64,000 nt of DNA from Clarkia xantiana subsp. parviflora (Eukaryota; Streptophyta; Magnoliopsida; Myrtales; Onagraceae): NCBI GenBank assembly GCA_036873135.1, contig JAPTYO010000017.1, positions 1,240,001-1,304,000 of the forward strand, given 5' to 3'. A program made the translations under genes and the position numbers. Positions 10,930 to 22,887 of the stretch are shown piece after piece. Every line of letters begins with the position of its first letter. The stretch's first letter is position 1. A model generated the notes under the pieces. The model worked only from the letters and a program-made list of their open reading frames with translations, was not told the DNA's origin and searched no databases.

Positions 10930-11440
10930 TCGGAAAAACTGATAAGAATCATTCGACGATTGAAAAAAAAAAGCATAAAGGTCATAATACCTTGCTTCTA
11001 GATGACTTGAAAGAAATCAGGAATTCATAATCGAAGAAAGGTGATAAGAATGAGTCGTCAATTGAAAAACAACATAAATGTCATAATACCTAGCTTATCA
11101 ACGACTTGAAAGAAATCAAGAGGTCATCATCAAAGAAAATTGATAATAATAAGTTGTAAATTGAAAAAAGCATAAATTTCATAATACCTAGCTTCTTGAT
11201 GACTTGAAAGAAATCAGGAAGTCGCCATCGAAGAAAACTAATAAGAATCGGTCTTTGATTGAAAAAAGTATAAAGGTCATAATACCTAGCTTCTCGACGA
11301 CTTGAAAGAAATCAGGAAGTCGTCATCGAAGAAAACATATAAGAATCAGACGTCGATTGAAAAAAGAATAAAGGTCATAATACCTAGCTTCTCGGCGACT
11401 TAAAAGAAATCAGGAAGGCAACATCAATCGCCAACGACAA
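10930..11440 (+). repeat. 98-bp tandem array, about 5 copies (element E 3' region)
   Basis: Monomers are marked by a recurring 'cataataccta' near 10983, 11082, 11180, 11278 and 11375, giving a period of 98-99 bp. Each also carries 'gacttgaaagaaatcag' and 'gattgaaaaaag'. The array sits where the 3' untranslated region of E would be, as in elements A and B. Copies differ by scattered substitutions. Confidence 0.85.
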
Positions 11441-11608
11441 TAGAGTAAAGAATTCGTAATCTGAAACTTATTTGCAACTGAATGAAATAAAGTGTCATCA
11501 TTAAAAGAAGTCTCAATTGAGAGAAGATAACATGCATGGGAAAATGAAGTTATATTCCATTAAGGAAAATGTTGAAGAAGGGCGAGATTACATAAGCCTA
11601 CTGCTCTC
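11441..11608. other. Spacer, no gene recognised
   Basis: AT-rich sequence between the 98-bp array and the third copia LTR. It may be the end of element E's 3' region. No frame or motif supports a more specific call. Confidence 0.3.
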
Positions 11609-12183
11609 TGTTAGCAATTAGGGGATACAATTAATGCTTGTAACCAGATTACGTATCGGATAAGAACACATACCAGTTTATCTTTCCGTAGCTCAAAATC
11701 GTCACGAGGGAGTTTACGATCTGCCAGACGGTGTCATGCGGGAACTCTGAATTAAGAGCAATCCACAGGCAATGGTCTCCACAGCAATGCCTCTTTAATT
11801 CGGTTGCAGGGATGGATCACTGAGGTGAATTGCACAAGATGATTCGGCACATCCTTGTGACTACAGGTTCTTAAGAAACTACTATGTAAATAGGGATAGG
11901 GTTTTCTTGTGTCACAACTAAGGGAGATAGTGATTAACCCCAAAAATATCACTAACACCTCCTATTTATAAGAGGTGGTGAGCAAAACAACTAAGGGATT
12001 GCTCACCTAGTTCGGCCGCACCACATAATGGGGTAGGCCCAATTTTGGGCCTCGTATGGTCCATTGGGATTTTGGCCCGACCAAAAATCTCTAATGTGAC
12101 ATACCCCAATTATGCTAAGGATATTTGGCTTATATTAATGGGGGGCCCCTATTACGGTGGCCCATTTACTACAAATGCCAACA
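11609..12183 (-). repeat. Ty1/copia 3' LTR, copy 3 (minus)
   Basis: Best preserved of the three copia LTRs. The left end reads TGTTAGCAATTAGGGG and the right end CAAATGCCAACA. A TATA box lies at 11963-11970 (minus). It is followed on the right by a purine tract in minus sense, so this is a 3' LTR. No clear TSD was found. Confidence 0.65.
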
Positions 12184-12616
12184 GCTCCCACTCGCCGTAA
12201 TGGGAGGGTGCATATTAATATGTTGTCGACCAACACATCAATACCTTCTTATTCGATCCAATCAAGTTCCCGTCTTGTTCATACGAGGTTTTCCGTGCGA
12301 CCGGCAGGCACAACGGACATCGTGCTACTCATCAGTTAATAGTGTAATAGCTTACGCGTAACGTTATGTCCGTTCATGTTACCAATCTGTTACTTCTATG
12401 TGCTGCGTTGTACCCCTGGACTACTGTTATCCAATTGCCTAGTTTCCCCAAAGGAATACTTCTCCAAGGTGGTCACTTGGACTTTTTGTTCAGGCGCTAC
12501 ACTCATACGCCTGGGAGCGACATTGAACCCAACCTTGGATATGAGTTCCGAGTTATAAGGGTACTTCGGGTGCTGCTTCATTCAGCACCTAGGATCAGTC
12601 ACACACTCAAACTCAA
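12184..12616 (-). pseudogene. Copia polypurine tract and 3' internal remnant
   Basis: Starts with a purine tract (minus sense) at 12184-12197, as at 3406-3420. The following about 260 bp match 3423-3640, the same part of the other copia copy. No frame survives. It is truncated at 12616 by the family D LTR. Confidence 0.5.
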
Positions 12617-13206
12617 TGATGTGATTCTTGTCGGTGTGAGATGAAAACCCTAGCAAGCTGATTTTGCTGGACCGTTTCTACTTCAGGTATGGGTGGATGA
12701 CCTCGAATCGTGGAAGCAAGAACCTTGGTACGTTTATGATGCCACAATCAAGGATGGAAGACTTGATCAACAAGTCTGAGTCGAACTCTACAAAATAATT
12801 TGATAAGTTCGCTAGTTCTCAAATAACCAAAAGAAGAAAATTCCTCACAAAAAACTGAATTCTAACTTCATTGAAAATTTCGGCCAACTCTTAAGGTGGC
12901 TATTTAAAGGCTGCAAATAAACCCTAATGACACTCATAATTGACTAAAAGAAACCATAATGGACTTATCTTATGAGGCTCGGTACTTTTCATCCCATTAG
13001 ACCCTTAAAAGACTTAATTAAACTAAACAAAATAATAGACCCATGGGCAAAACACCCAGCACATAAGTTCAGCTAATTAACTATTGAAAAACACTTCAAC
13101 AAACTAAAATCACCGAGTAGAAATAACATAAGTCTTGGAGAGTGTCTTTAATCTTCTTCTCTTGTTTATTCGTCCCTCTTCATTCGCTTTGTGGCTGCTC
13201 ACATCA
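12617..13206 (-). repeat. Family D LTR (minus), 3' copy
   Basis: Bounded by TGATGTGATTC and GCTGCTCACATCA, giving TG...CA ends. It closely matches 14397-15000. In minus sense it lies downstream of the gag remnant and acts as the 3' LTR of a short element with internal region 13207-14396. Confidence 0.75.
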
Positions 13207-14382
13207 TTCTCCCCTTCTTCAAGAATATTCGTCCCGAATCTTGCCTCGGAAATCTAATCTCGCCTTCCGGTGAATAGGGAAATCTGCAATCCTTGTCTGT
13301 GAAGGCAAGTCGCCAGGGTAAGAAAAACTCAACTTCATGATCAACGCCTCGAAGTAAAGGTGATCCCATGGGAGCATTTTCGAAGAAATGATCTCCATTG
13401 AATTCATCATGCAATAATGAAGGCTTATCATTTTGGTTGTCTATCTGAAGAGCTCCATATTCATTACGGCACTCCACTTCATAGGAATTAAGGTCTTCGG
13501 TGCAACTCAGACTTGAGTGTTGCTCTAATATTATAGGAGATCGTGTATTCATTTGTACACTCAATGTCATGCAATCTATTGTAGCATGTTCTGCATCTGG
13601 AATATACTCATCGTGCATTGCATTATCAGTGTCATCCTCAATAGTATCGCATAACGAAGGCATTGTATCATTGATCTCTTCTTCTTCCTTAGGTTCATAT
13701 TTGGACAATATCTCCTCTACTTGATCAACTTGCTCAGTCAACTTAACTTCACTAGTAGTTGAACAGGTATATGAGCTACCTTGGGAAGCTGTAATGATGG
13801 TGATTGTCTTAGACTCTTGTTTTTCCTTGGAAGCAATAATTGAGCAGTCTTGATGAAGTCCTTGCAAGTATGGATTACGGTAGTAATGACTCGGCACGAA
13901 TCGTCGCCTCATCACCCTTTTCATCTCAGCCCATGTTGCAATTGGACTTTCTCCATTCCGTCTCTATCTATGCATAGCTGATCCCACCAAGTAATAGCAT
14001 CACCTCATAATTCAATGGAAGCTAGTCTTACCTTCTTATGCTCATAGAAATTATAACGATCGAACACTAGGTCCGCCTTCTCCCATTCAAGATATCCTTC
14101 CGGATCATTTTTCCCATATAATGATGGAACTCTCATCTTCTTAGTACTCATCCCTTTCTCCCAATCAAACTTCTCATAATTAAGTTATGACGCTTCATTG
14201 TTGAATTTCTGTAACTTCACTAATAGTTCTTGTGCAATAGTTTGAAACTCTATAGAAGATAGAACGGAGTTAGAACTACCAAACATGTTTTCTCTATTTT
14301 TATTTCTTCTAATTTTACATTTTTTCCCAGCAAGAATGCAGAGTCAATAACTATAACAAAAGAGGAACCTGAAGCTTTGCTG
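13199..14382 (-). pseudogene. Gag of gypsy family D, degenerate
   Basis: A 241-codon minus-strand frame at 13199-13924 begins MKRVMRRRFVPSHYYRNPY, the well-known C-terminal Gag block of plant Ty3/gypsy elements. Upstream, to about 14230, the minus strand keeps the preceding Gag block (an AITWWDQL-like segment near 13980-14010) in broken frames. The rest is an acidic, low-complexity tail. No protease, RT or integrase follows before the LTR, so the unit codes at most for Gag and depends on other elements. Its iMet-type primer site and Gag suggest a chromovirus relative, which is an inference. Confidence 0.7.
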
Positions 14383-14394
14383 AGCTCTAATACC
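14383..14394 (-). other. Primer-binding site of family D (initiator-Met type), minus
   Basis: The reverse complement is TGGTATTAGAGC, two bases from the LTR end at 14397. It marks 14397-15000 as the 5' LTR of the minus-strand element. Confidence 0.7.
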
Positions 14395-14396
14395 AA

Positions 14397-15000
14397 TTGA
14401 TGTGATTCTCGCCGATATGAGACAAAAACCCTAGCAAGCTGATGTTGTTGGACCGTTTCTACTTCAGGTATGAGTGGATGACCTCGAATCGTTGCTTGGG
14501 AAGCAAGAAACTTGGTACGACGATGACGCCACAATCAAGGATGGAAGACTTGATCGATAAGTCTGAGTCGAACGCCACTATTCAATCTGATAAGTTCGGT
14601 ACTTCTCAAAGAACCAAAAGAAGAAAATTCCTCACAAATAAATGAATTCAGGCTTCATTGATAATTTCGGCCAACTCTTAAGGTAGCTATTTAAAGGCTG
14701 CAAATTAACCTTAATGGCACACATAATTGACTAAAAGAAACCCTAATGGACTTATCTAATGAGGCTTGGTACTTTTCATCCCATTAGACCCTTAAAAGAA
14801 TTAGATAAACTAACCCAAATAATAGACCCATGGGCAAAACGCCCAGCACCTAAGCTCAGCTAATTAACTATTGAAAAACACTTCAACAAACTAAAATCAC
14901 TGAATAGAAATAACATAAGTCTTGGAGAGTGTCTTTGATCTTCTTGCCTTTTTTATTCGTCCCTCTTCAACTCATGTTCGCCTTGGGGCTGCTCACATCA
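14397..15000 (-). repeat. Family D LTR (minus), 5' copy
   Basis: TG...CA-bounded LTR of about 604 bp, similar to 12617-13206 and flanked by the PBS on the left. Further internal D sequence follows directly on the right (15001-16145). It is therefore shared by two internal regions, a tandem LTR-internal-LTR-internal arrangement. Confidence 0.75.
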
Positions 15001-16145
15001 TTCTCATCTTCTTCAAGAAGATTCGTCCCGAATATTGCCTCCAGAATCTAATCCCGCCTTCCGGTGAATAGGGAAATCTACAATCCTTGTCTGTAAAGGC
15101 CTGTCTCCAGGGTAAAAAACAAACTCAACTTCATGATCAACACCTCAAGGTAAAGGTGATCCCATGGGAGCATTTTCAAAGAAGGGGTCTCTATTGAGTT
15201 CATCATGCAACAGTGGAGGCTTATTATTTTGGTTGTCTATCTAAAGACCTCCATATTCATTAAGGCACTCCTCTTCATAGAATTAGGGTCTTCGGTGCAA
15301 CTCAGCCTTGACGGTTGCTCTAATATTATAGCAGATCGTGTCTCCAGGGTAAAAAACAAACTCAACTTCATAATCAACGCCTCAAGGTAAAGGTGATCCC
15401 ATAGGAGCATTTTCAAAGAAGGGGTCTCTATTGACTTCATCATGCAACAATGGAGGCTTATCTGAAGACCTCCATATTCATTAAGGCACTCCACTTCATA
15501 GAATTAGGGTCTTCGGTGCAACTCAGCCTTGACGGTTGCTCTAATATTATAGCAGATCGTGTATTCATTCGTACATTTAATGTCATGCAATCTATTGAAG
15601 CATGTTCTGCATCTGGAATAGAATTATCGTGCTTTGCATTATCACTGTCATCCTCAATAGTATCGCATTGTGAAGGCATTGTATCATTGATCTCTTCGTC
15701 TACCTTAGGTTCAGATTCAGACAATATCTCCTATACTTGATCAACTTTTTCAGTAACCTTAGGTTCACTAGTAGTTGAACAAGTATATGAGCTGCCTTGG
15801 GAAGCTTTAATGATGGTGGTTTTCTTAGACTCAAGTATTACCTTGGAAGCAATAATTGTGCAGTCTTGATGAAGTCCTTGCAAGTATGGATTACGGTAGT
15901 AATGACTCGGCACGAATCGTCGCCTCAACAGCCTTTTCATCTTAGCCAATGTTGCAATTGGACTTTCTCCATTTCATCTCCTATCTATGCATAGCGGATC
16001 CCACCAAGTAATAGCATAACCACAAAATTCAATGGAAGCTAGTCTTACCTTTTTATGCTCATAGAAATTATAACGATCGAACACTAGTTCCGCTTTCTCC
16101 CATTCTAGATATGCTTCCGGATCACTTTTCCCATAGAATGATGGT
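15001..16145 (-). pseudogene. Second, truncated family D internal region (gag remnant)
   Basis: Repeats the internal sequence of 13207-14150: the same junction with the LTR, the same acidic tail, and RRRFVPSHYYRNPY in the minus frame 15731-15949. It ends abruptly at about 16145, before the primer site. It contains an internal tandem duplication (15103-15339 and 15340-15561). Dead copy. Confidence 0.7.
15103..15561. repeat. Local tandem duplication inside the D gag remnant, period 237 bp
   Basis: The segment starting 'gtctccagggtaaaaaac' occurs at 15103 and again at 15340, and both copies run to 'gcagatcgtg'. The second copy is shorter by an internal deletion in the middle. The first D internal region (13280-13550) has only one copy, so this is a later event. 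Confidence 0.85.
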
Positions 16146-16774
<629 letters not shown>

Positions 16775-17838
16775 TCCGTAGTCAGTCCGACCAGGCCAGA
16801 GTACGTCCGCAACGGCCTTGCTGTGACCTTGCAGCAGCTCAGTCACCGGAGTCCACTCGCTCAGCAACCAGAAGTCCATCCCCCTCGCACCAGCCCGACC
16901 ACCGTAGCGACCACCATCCCCGACCACGACCAGATCAATCGCTCTTCCCGTCGCTCGCCCGATCTCGGCCACCACACTTCACCACCACGTCCCAGATCTC
17001 CAGCAACCAATATCCTGCTTGTCCACCGCGCCGATCCACCTCGTTCCCTGCTCCGGTCTGCTGGGCCCGTCGCTGCCATGAAGACCATCACTTCCCGCTG
17101 ATGAGTTTTTTGCTTTTCCTTTATTACTTTATTATTTATTTATTTATTTATTATTTATTTATTCATTAATAATTTTTTTTTCTGTTTTTTTTTTATTTAT
17201 TAATTGTATATTAGAATAATTAGGTTGATTTTAAATTTAGCTATGAGTAAATAATACTAATCATATGTTGCAACATTGTTTACTTTATTATTTTTATACT
17301 TATTATATTATAATATAGATTTAATTTGACATAATTAGTTTTGATTTTGATAAGTTAAGATTAATTAAACGAAAAATGGTTAATGGTGTATATTCGTCAT
17401 GTTAATTTGCGTCGATTTAATTATATATGATAATTGTTAATATTATTAGGTTTTATCGTTCTTCATGTGTATGATTAATTTATAATTGGTTAATGAAGAA
17501 GTTGGAAAATTAAGTAAATTGAGTACTGAGAGGGCGTGATTAAAAATTATATTTTTAATTCGTAACAGAACCCCCGAACTCGAATTTCTTATCGTAGACC
17601 GATATTATATCTAGGTGTTTAATTCGTTATTCTCTTAGGTAATTTAGGATTCTAGTTAGCCTTAATTAACTAGTAGAGACTCTTTCAACATCCACGTTGT
17701 TAGATATCTGTCCAATTCGGGTTCGTATTTACATTTCGGGCCTCGTAAAATATCCCAAAACCCGTAAAAAAAACCCTTTCGCGGACACCCAAGTCTATAA
17801 CGGTCCGGGATACGCGCAATTCCCAAGCCGAAGGACTT
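16775..17838. other. GC-rich tail, then AT-rich sequence; no gene recognised
   Basis: 16775-17100 is GC-rich with proline, serine and arginine-rich frames and no stop for long stretches, but no recognisable domain. 17103-17200 is a T/A-rich run with TTAT repeats. 17200-17570 is AT-rich. From about 17575 the composition changes and may be the start of the family C LTR. Confidence 0.35.
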
Positions 17839-17922
17839 CCGGATTGCCCTAAGGCGATCCGGAGGTCCGGATTGCCCTAAGGCGATCCGGAGGTCCGGAT
17901 TGCCCTAAGGCAATCCGGGTAG
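17839..17922. repeat. 28-bp tandem repeat, 3 copies
   Basis: Unit beginning CCGGATTGCCCTAAGGC at 17839, 17867 and 17895. The first two are identical and the third differs at its end. It lies inside the presumed family C LTR, upstream of its TATA box. Confidence 0.92.
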
Positions 17923-18073
17923 GTCTGGATCACCGTTTTTCTTCGTGCTCGTCCCGATTATTTTTGCCGATTGCGAGAAGTCGATGCACGCATAGTCCAC
18001 CTTGATGACGGTATACGTATTCCTACATACCGACATCAAGCCATTCAAAACTGAGCATGATCCTTAGCTTCCC

Positions 18074-18081
18074 TATAAATA
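18074..18081 (+). promoter_or_regulatory. TATA box in the family C LTR
   Basis: TATAAATA in the context ccctataaataaggg, about 345 bp upstream of the primer site. Confidence 0.5.
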
Positions 18082-18418
18082 AGGGCCTAGGTCTCTCATT
18101 TTAGCCAACTCCCTCACTTTTGGACTTGAAATGTTCTGACTTCTCTCTAAGGCTTTCTCTCTCTAGAAGTTCTAACTTGAGCGTCGGAGTGGGCCCAACC
18201 AGCATTCCCCCCTCCCACGCTGGTTACTGCCCTTCGTGCAGGACCCGAAGATCAAGAGCTCAAGGTCGAGGATTGGGAGTTTAGCTCGGTGATTGTGTAT
18301 TAAGGATTGCGGCGTTCCCTTCCTTATACATACATCTCTAGCCTGATCGTGAAGGAAGAAGCCTGTTCGTGAAGGAAAAAGCCCGAAGCTGCCCAAGTGG
18401 TGAAGCGAACATAACATT

Positions 18419-18436
18419 TGGCGCCATCTGTGGGAA
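18419..18436 (+). other. Primer-binding site of element C
   Basis: TGGCGCCATCTGTGGGAA, one base different from the sites of elements A and E (GTCTG there, ATCTG here). Confidence 0.7.
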
Positions 18437-18467
18437 TCAAACAAAAAGCCATTCCGCACCGCGAGCT

Positions 18468-20167
18468 ATGACTGGAAGACGACCAAAGAAGGCTGGTGCA
18501 GACAAGCCGAAGCCGACAAGAAACCAACTAGGACGTTCTCACGTTCCAGATACAGGGTCTACTGCCTCATCCGTACCAACCACAAACGTGCCTTCCGCAC
18601 AGCATGGCCTTAAAGTCTAGAATACAGCATACATTGCATCCTATCCGGAAAAGATGGCAAACGTACATATGATCCATGGAGACTTTGATGTTGAAAGCGA
18701 GAATTCGTACGAGCAAGAAGTGTACGTTGCAAAGACAATACACAAGTCCCATGATACCAACATGGAGTATGTCGACATAAAGGATGCCTCCTTTGAAGAT
18801 GTCATTAGTTTTTCATCAAAGGACAAAGAGCATATTGCGTACCACGACGCCTTAGCCATAACCACGCAGAAGCCGACAAGAAGTCGACTTGGATCCTCCC
18901 ACATGCCTGTTGCCACATCCAATGCCTTCTTCATGCCAACAAGAAGTGCATCCTTCGTACAGTATGACCAAGGAGTCCTCCAATACAAAGGTGTCAACCT
19001 GCCATCACCTGTCACTCCCACCATGATGACCGCGCTCGAAGAGTTTCTTGCATTCCGAAAGATGTTAAGGAACCAAATATATTCCCCGCCACCACCACCT
19101 ATGTCTCCAATCAACGGACAAGTCGAGGAGACCAGAACAAAGTTCCGAGTCACAAGTCATCAAGACACACCGCACCAAGGAATAAGGGGGCAATACACGG
19201 AAGGTACCTTCCAGTACCAACAACCAAGGCAAGGAGCTGCACGCTCATACAACCCGTATGTGATAGCACAACACCAAGAAGGGGCATGGAAACAACCTCC
19301 AACCTCCCGCTCAAAAATATACAAGGAAGGTTCTTCCACGAGGACAAGCCAAGACGATGCGAACATCCGTCACAAGGAGGGACGGAAAAAACCTGTTAAT
19401 GACGATGATGTCCCAATCACGGGACTTACAACAAGAACCTTGAAGGCAATAATTGAGGAAAAGATAGACGCTTCCTGTGAAAAGAGACAACCGCAACAAA
19501 AGAGGTCATTCCAGTCAGACGTCCAAAGGCTCAAAAACACCAATCTCGCAAATTGTGTTCCATTGAACACACACTGTCTGTCATCTTGAAAGAGATAAAG
19601 AAGACCAAGTTGTGGAAAAAGCCCTCCAATTTCCGCAAGGGCCCATTGGGAAAAGATGAAAGCAAATGGTGCGAAAATCACGAAGTGTATGGCCACGAGA
19701 CGGAGGGCTGTGTTGGACTAAGGTTTCATGTAAACAACTTAATCTTAAAAGGAGAAATGAAGAAGTATATCGACCAAGGCAATAAGCATCAAAAGAAGTC
19801 TCATGTGAAGTCTTCAAGAAAACAAAAAGGAAAAGAAAAGGCGAATGATAATCCACCTATCGCCAAGCGCCGGAAAAACGACGTCACTCATGGAACCAAT
19901 TATGACGACTTATACATTCCTTGGAGCACGAAGGAGGAGGAAACAAGTTTCAAACTCCCGGAAAACAAACTTCACCGTCCACTTGAGCCAATGACTGCCT
20001 TCCTTGGCAAGAACGTTGAAGAACGGTGCAAGCACCATAAAACTGGGGGGCATGACACCAATATTTGTTCATCCCCAAAGGAGGAGATTGAAGAGCTCAA
20101 CTCGCTAGATGCACTGAGGAACTATGTGGCACGTGGCAGAATCAACTTGCCGACAAATCACCTATGA
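18468..20167 (+). pseudogene. Rearranged gag-like region of gypsy element C
   Basis: Three frames. An ATG at 18468 opens a basic 50-codon Gag start that stops at 18620. 18654-19589 begins with a block resembling the Gag/protease junction of element A (MIHGDF..., then FSSKD-and-DALAITT, compare FSAKDLEG-and-DALVVTL). It then repeats the basic Gag start (KPTRSRLGSSH, compare KPTRNQLGRSH) and continues into Gag. 19553-20167 overlaps in another frame and has two zinc-type motifs (CENHEVYGHETEGC near 19670, CKHHKTGGHDTNIC near 20030). The order is scrambled relative to A. The protein would be nucleic-acid-binding Gag; functionality is unlikely. Confidence 0.6.
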
Positions 20168-21000
20168 AGACATCAAACACATCATCAATCCCTTTATCTC
20201 CATTTTTGCATATCTACTTTAAGTCTTTTTAGATTAAGTACAACTTATGTTTATTAGCTATAGTACTTTTCAAAAGGGGCGATCAGTAGACGTTTTCCTG
20301 TAGTCCATTGTACGAACTCCAAATATCTAATGAAGGTTAAATCTACTTTCGTAGGTACATTACTATATCATGCATACTACATTGGAATAACGCCAAGTAA
20401 CAACTACGCACATATTAATTGCGTCAACAACACAAACTATCGCACTAGGAGCAACAAACGGCTTAGGCCATACAACATTCCCCATGCAACGGAGCCTCAA
20501 GCATTCTATACGCACAAGACTAAAAATCGCGTTGCAATAATAAATAAGACGGGGGCATTACCCAAGTGACAACGTCATCAACATTATGGAAGATAGGAAT
20601 TCAGGATACGCTCCTATGTTATACGCACGCCTGTGCAAAACCCAACACGAGAAAAGAGTTAGAAAATTATTTCCAACATCCAGCAAGTTTACCCTTGTCA
20701 AGAACACAAGAAGGATCGTACCACTCAAAACGTACGCCGACAGCGAAACCTAATCTTCGAACAAAACAAAGGAGAAGATGAGGATTCCACTAGTATAACA
20801 TCTCTCAACCATATGCAAAATCGTCATACAGACATAACCTCGGAAAGAGTCACAAGTGTATGAAGAAACACATCAAATAAACCAAGGCCCCTTGAAAGTG
20901 AACACATGAAGCATACATCGCAAAGCCAGCACATTAATTCAATACCGCGCAATGCGCAATAGGAGAAGGAGAGCAACAACTCCAAATCGACGTTCCGTTC
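20168..21000. pseudogene. Decayed internal region of element C
   Basis: Only short frames (for example 20330-20569 and 20566-20781) with no recognisable domain. It lies between the gag-like region and a protease/RT-junction scrap at 21001, so it is probably decayed pol or spacer. It contains one copy of a 70-bp direct repeat (20349-20417). Confidence 0.4.
20349..20417 (+). repeat. Direct repeat, copy 1
   Basis: About 70 bp starting 'tcgtaggtacatt', imperfectly repeated at 21705-21772. The two copies share 'gtaggtacat', 'actacat' and 'gcacatat' in the same order. They may mark a partial duplication within element C. Confidence 0.6.
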
Positions 21001-21297
21001 GTGATTGCAGAAAAGCTTGACGCATATAAAGGAATCCTAAGGTATACAACCATGAAAAAGTGGGGTATGATAGCAACATCACACCAAAAGATCAAGTTTC
21101 CAACAAAGGCAGGAATTGATGAAAACCCAAGGGTAGATCATGCACGTCCTGCTTTCGTCGAAGCATTACAAGAAATCAAGATAGATGAACCAGAAAGGAT
21201 GGTCCAAATAGGCGCATCACAGTCAGAAGATGAAGTAATAGAAACCATCAGGAAACAGCGGTACGACTGCCAAGCGACTTGGGGGGCACCAAGCTGA
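21001..21297 (+). pseudogene. Protease-to-RT junction scrap of element C
   Basis: A 98-codon frame containing HQKIKFPTKAGIDEN, then EIKIDEPERMVQIGASQSEDE. These line up with HQKLKFPTENGVGEV and EVEIDGPERRVKIGSALSEE in element A, just before the RT domain. The frame starts with an IAEKLDAYKGILRYTTM stretch equivalent to the end of the protease domain. RT, RNase H and integrase are missing. Confidence 0.7.
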
Positions 21298-22040
21298 CAA
21301 GTGCTCGGCATTCCACCGAAGTGAAGAAACGAATAATTGCAAGAACACGCGGTACCATTCTTCTAAGAAGGAAACACCAAGCAATGATCATATATAGGCA
21401 TGTACATCATGCTAAGGAGGTATCAACGCGAATCAACTAGAGGACGCATACAATAATGCATAGTCGTTATTCATACAAACATATTCACAATCACATATAG
21501 CGGATTATACTTGGAAAAGCTTCGCTCCCGACATATGTGCACCTATCGCGTCCGCACTTAGGGAAGTTTCCTGCAGAAACAAAGAGTCCTCGTATTAGAC
21601 TACTTTACGTTATCTATTATATGCATTATTAAAAAGAAAATTTCATAACTCCATATTTTTGCAAACTTGCAAACATTGCAACTATCTAACAAAGAGCAAC
21701 TCTGTTCGTAGGTACATACTACACTATGATTACTACATGGGAATTATGCCAACTAGTAACCTATGCACATAATATCTTCTTCAACAATACAAGCTAAGCA
21801 TCATGCAAGGGGGCAACTTCTTCAACACATCAACCTTACATGTCGACACCGAGCTCATACTCGCAGCATACATAATTACAATGGCGAAATATTTTCTAAG
21901 TGTTTTGCTCAGGATGACAGTCAGCATATTGCAAGCTGTCATCATGTTACTATGTGTCAGTATATTACCAAGTGTTAGCATACAACAAGGCGTTCGCATA
22001 CAACCTGTGTTTACATCAAGCATATGGATACAACGCACAT
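21298..22040. other. No gene recognised; holds second copy of a direct repeat
   Basis: AT-rich sequence following the element C scrap. 21705-21772 repeats 20349-20417. Only short spurious frames. Probably the 3' part of element C. Confidence 0.35.
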
Positions 22041-22493
22041 AGCCAGGGTCGGGGTCACCAGAGTTAGGCGACCCTGACCCAGGGTTGGGGCTAGGTCCCA
22101 ATTGACCTAGCCGGATCTAGCCTAGGGCTAGATCCGACCCTGGGTCAGGGTCGCCTGGGTCCGGTGACCCCGACCCAGGGTCTGACCTAGCCCATGGCTA
22201 GGTCCGGCTAGGTCAATTTGGGAAAATTGTTTGGTTTTGAAATTTTAGGACTAAATTGAACAAAATAAAAGTTAGGGGTGTATTAGATGGACTAAATTGG
22301 AACAAAATTGAAAGTTTTGGGCTGCTCACGTGCATGGCACATGCCATTTAACGACTGTTTTGACGGAATGGTAACGGAAGTACCAAAACATTAAGGTTTG
22401 GAAACATATGGTACAAATTCGGTACAAAAAAATACTAATGGTATGAACAGTGTAATTTGTGCAAACATGTGGTACCAAAAGGACCCTTAACCC
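22041..22493. mobile_element. Foldback element FB1, truncated
   Basis: Contains the GC-rich centre ('gacctagcc', 'ctaggtc' palindromes) and a complete right arm that matches the right arm of FB2 (51790-52065): 'ggactaaatt', 'gggctgctcacgtgcatggc', 'tggtacaaaaaaatacta', ending in GGACCCTTAACCC. The left arm is missing or replaced by more of the GC-rich palindrome. It resembles Mutator-type foldback MITEs. Confidence 0.75.
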
Positions 22494-22832
22494 CCTTCAT
22501 TTTGTATCCAATGTGTATTGCACTTTTGCGGCAAGATCGTCATTTCAACCTTCGCACGAGAAAGTGTTTAAAAAAATGGGAGTTTTGATTTTAATTTTTG
22601 AAAAATAGTTTAATCGCTTTGTTGAGTGCGATTGTTCCAGTTTAAAGAAAGGACGATAAAATATTTTTGAAAAAAACTTCGTTTTGAACATCTGTCTAGC
22701 GTTCGAGCTAGATAATGCACTCAACGAGCTCATTGAATGCCATGATTGTGCAAACTCTAATGTCATTCATTTCATAATTTTGATCCCATGTATTTTTCAT
22801 TCATTTCATAATTTTCATAATTCCTGAGAGGA
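22494..22832. other. No gene recognised (upstream of MSL exon remnant)
   Basis: AT-rich. Could be an intron or upstream flank of the MSL pseudogene. No MSL coding sequence N-terminal to the 22833 exon is recognisable, so the gene's 5' part is lost or lies outside the window. Confidence 0.35.
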
Positions 22833-22887
22833 AAGCAATGTATGCAGCTTCCCGTATTTTCAAGAATATTTCTCTTGATGATGACAA

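Larger units (their letters stand above)
17575..18416 (+). repeat. 5' LTR remnant of gypsy family C (left end uncertain)
   Basis: Ends ...ACATAACA two bases before a TGGCGCC primer site, and contains a TATA box at 18074-18081. The left boundary is a guess based on a composition change. No 3' LTR copy was found in the window, so the element is truncated or the other LTR is lost. Confidence 0.4.
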
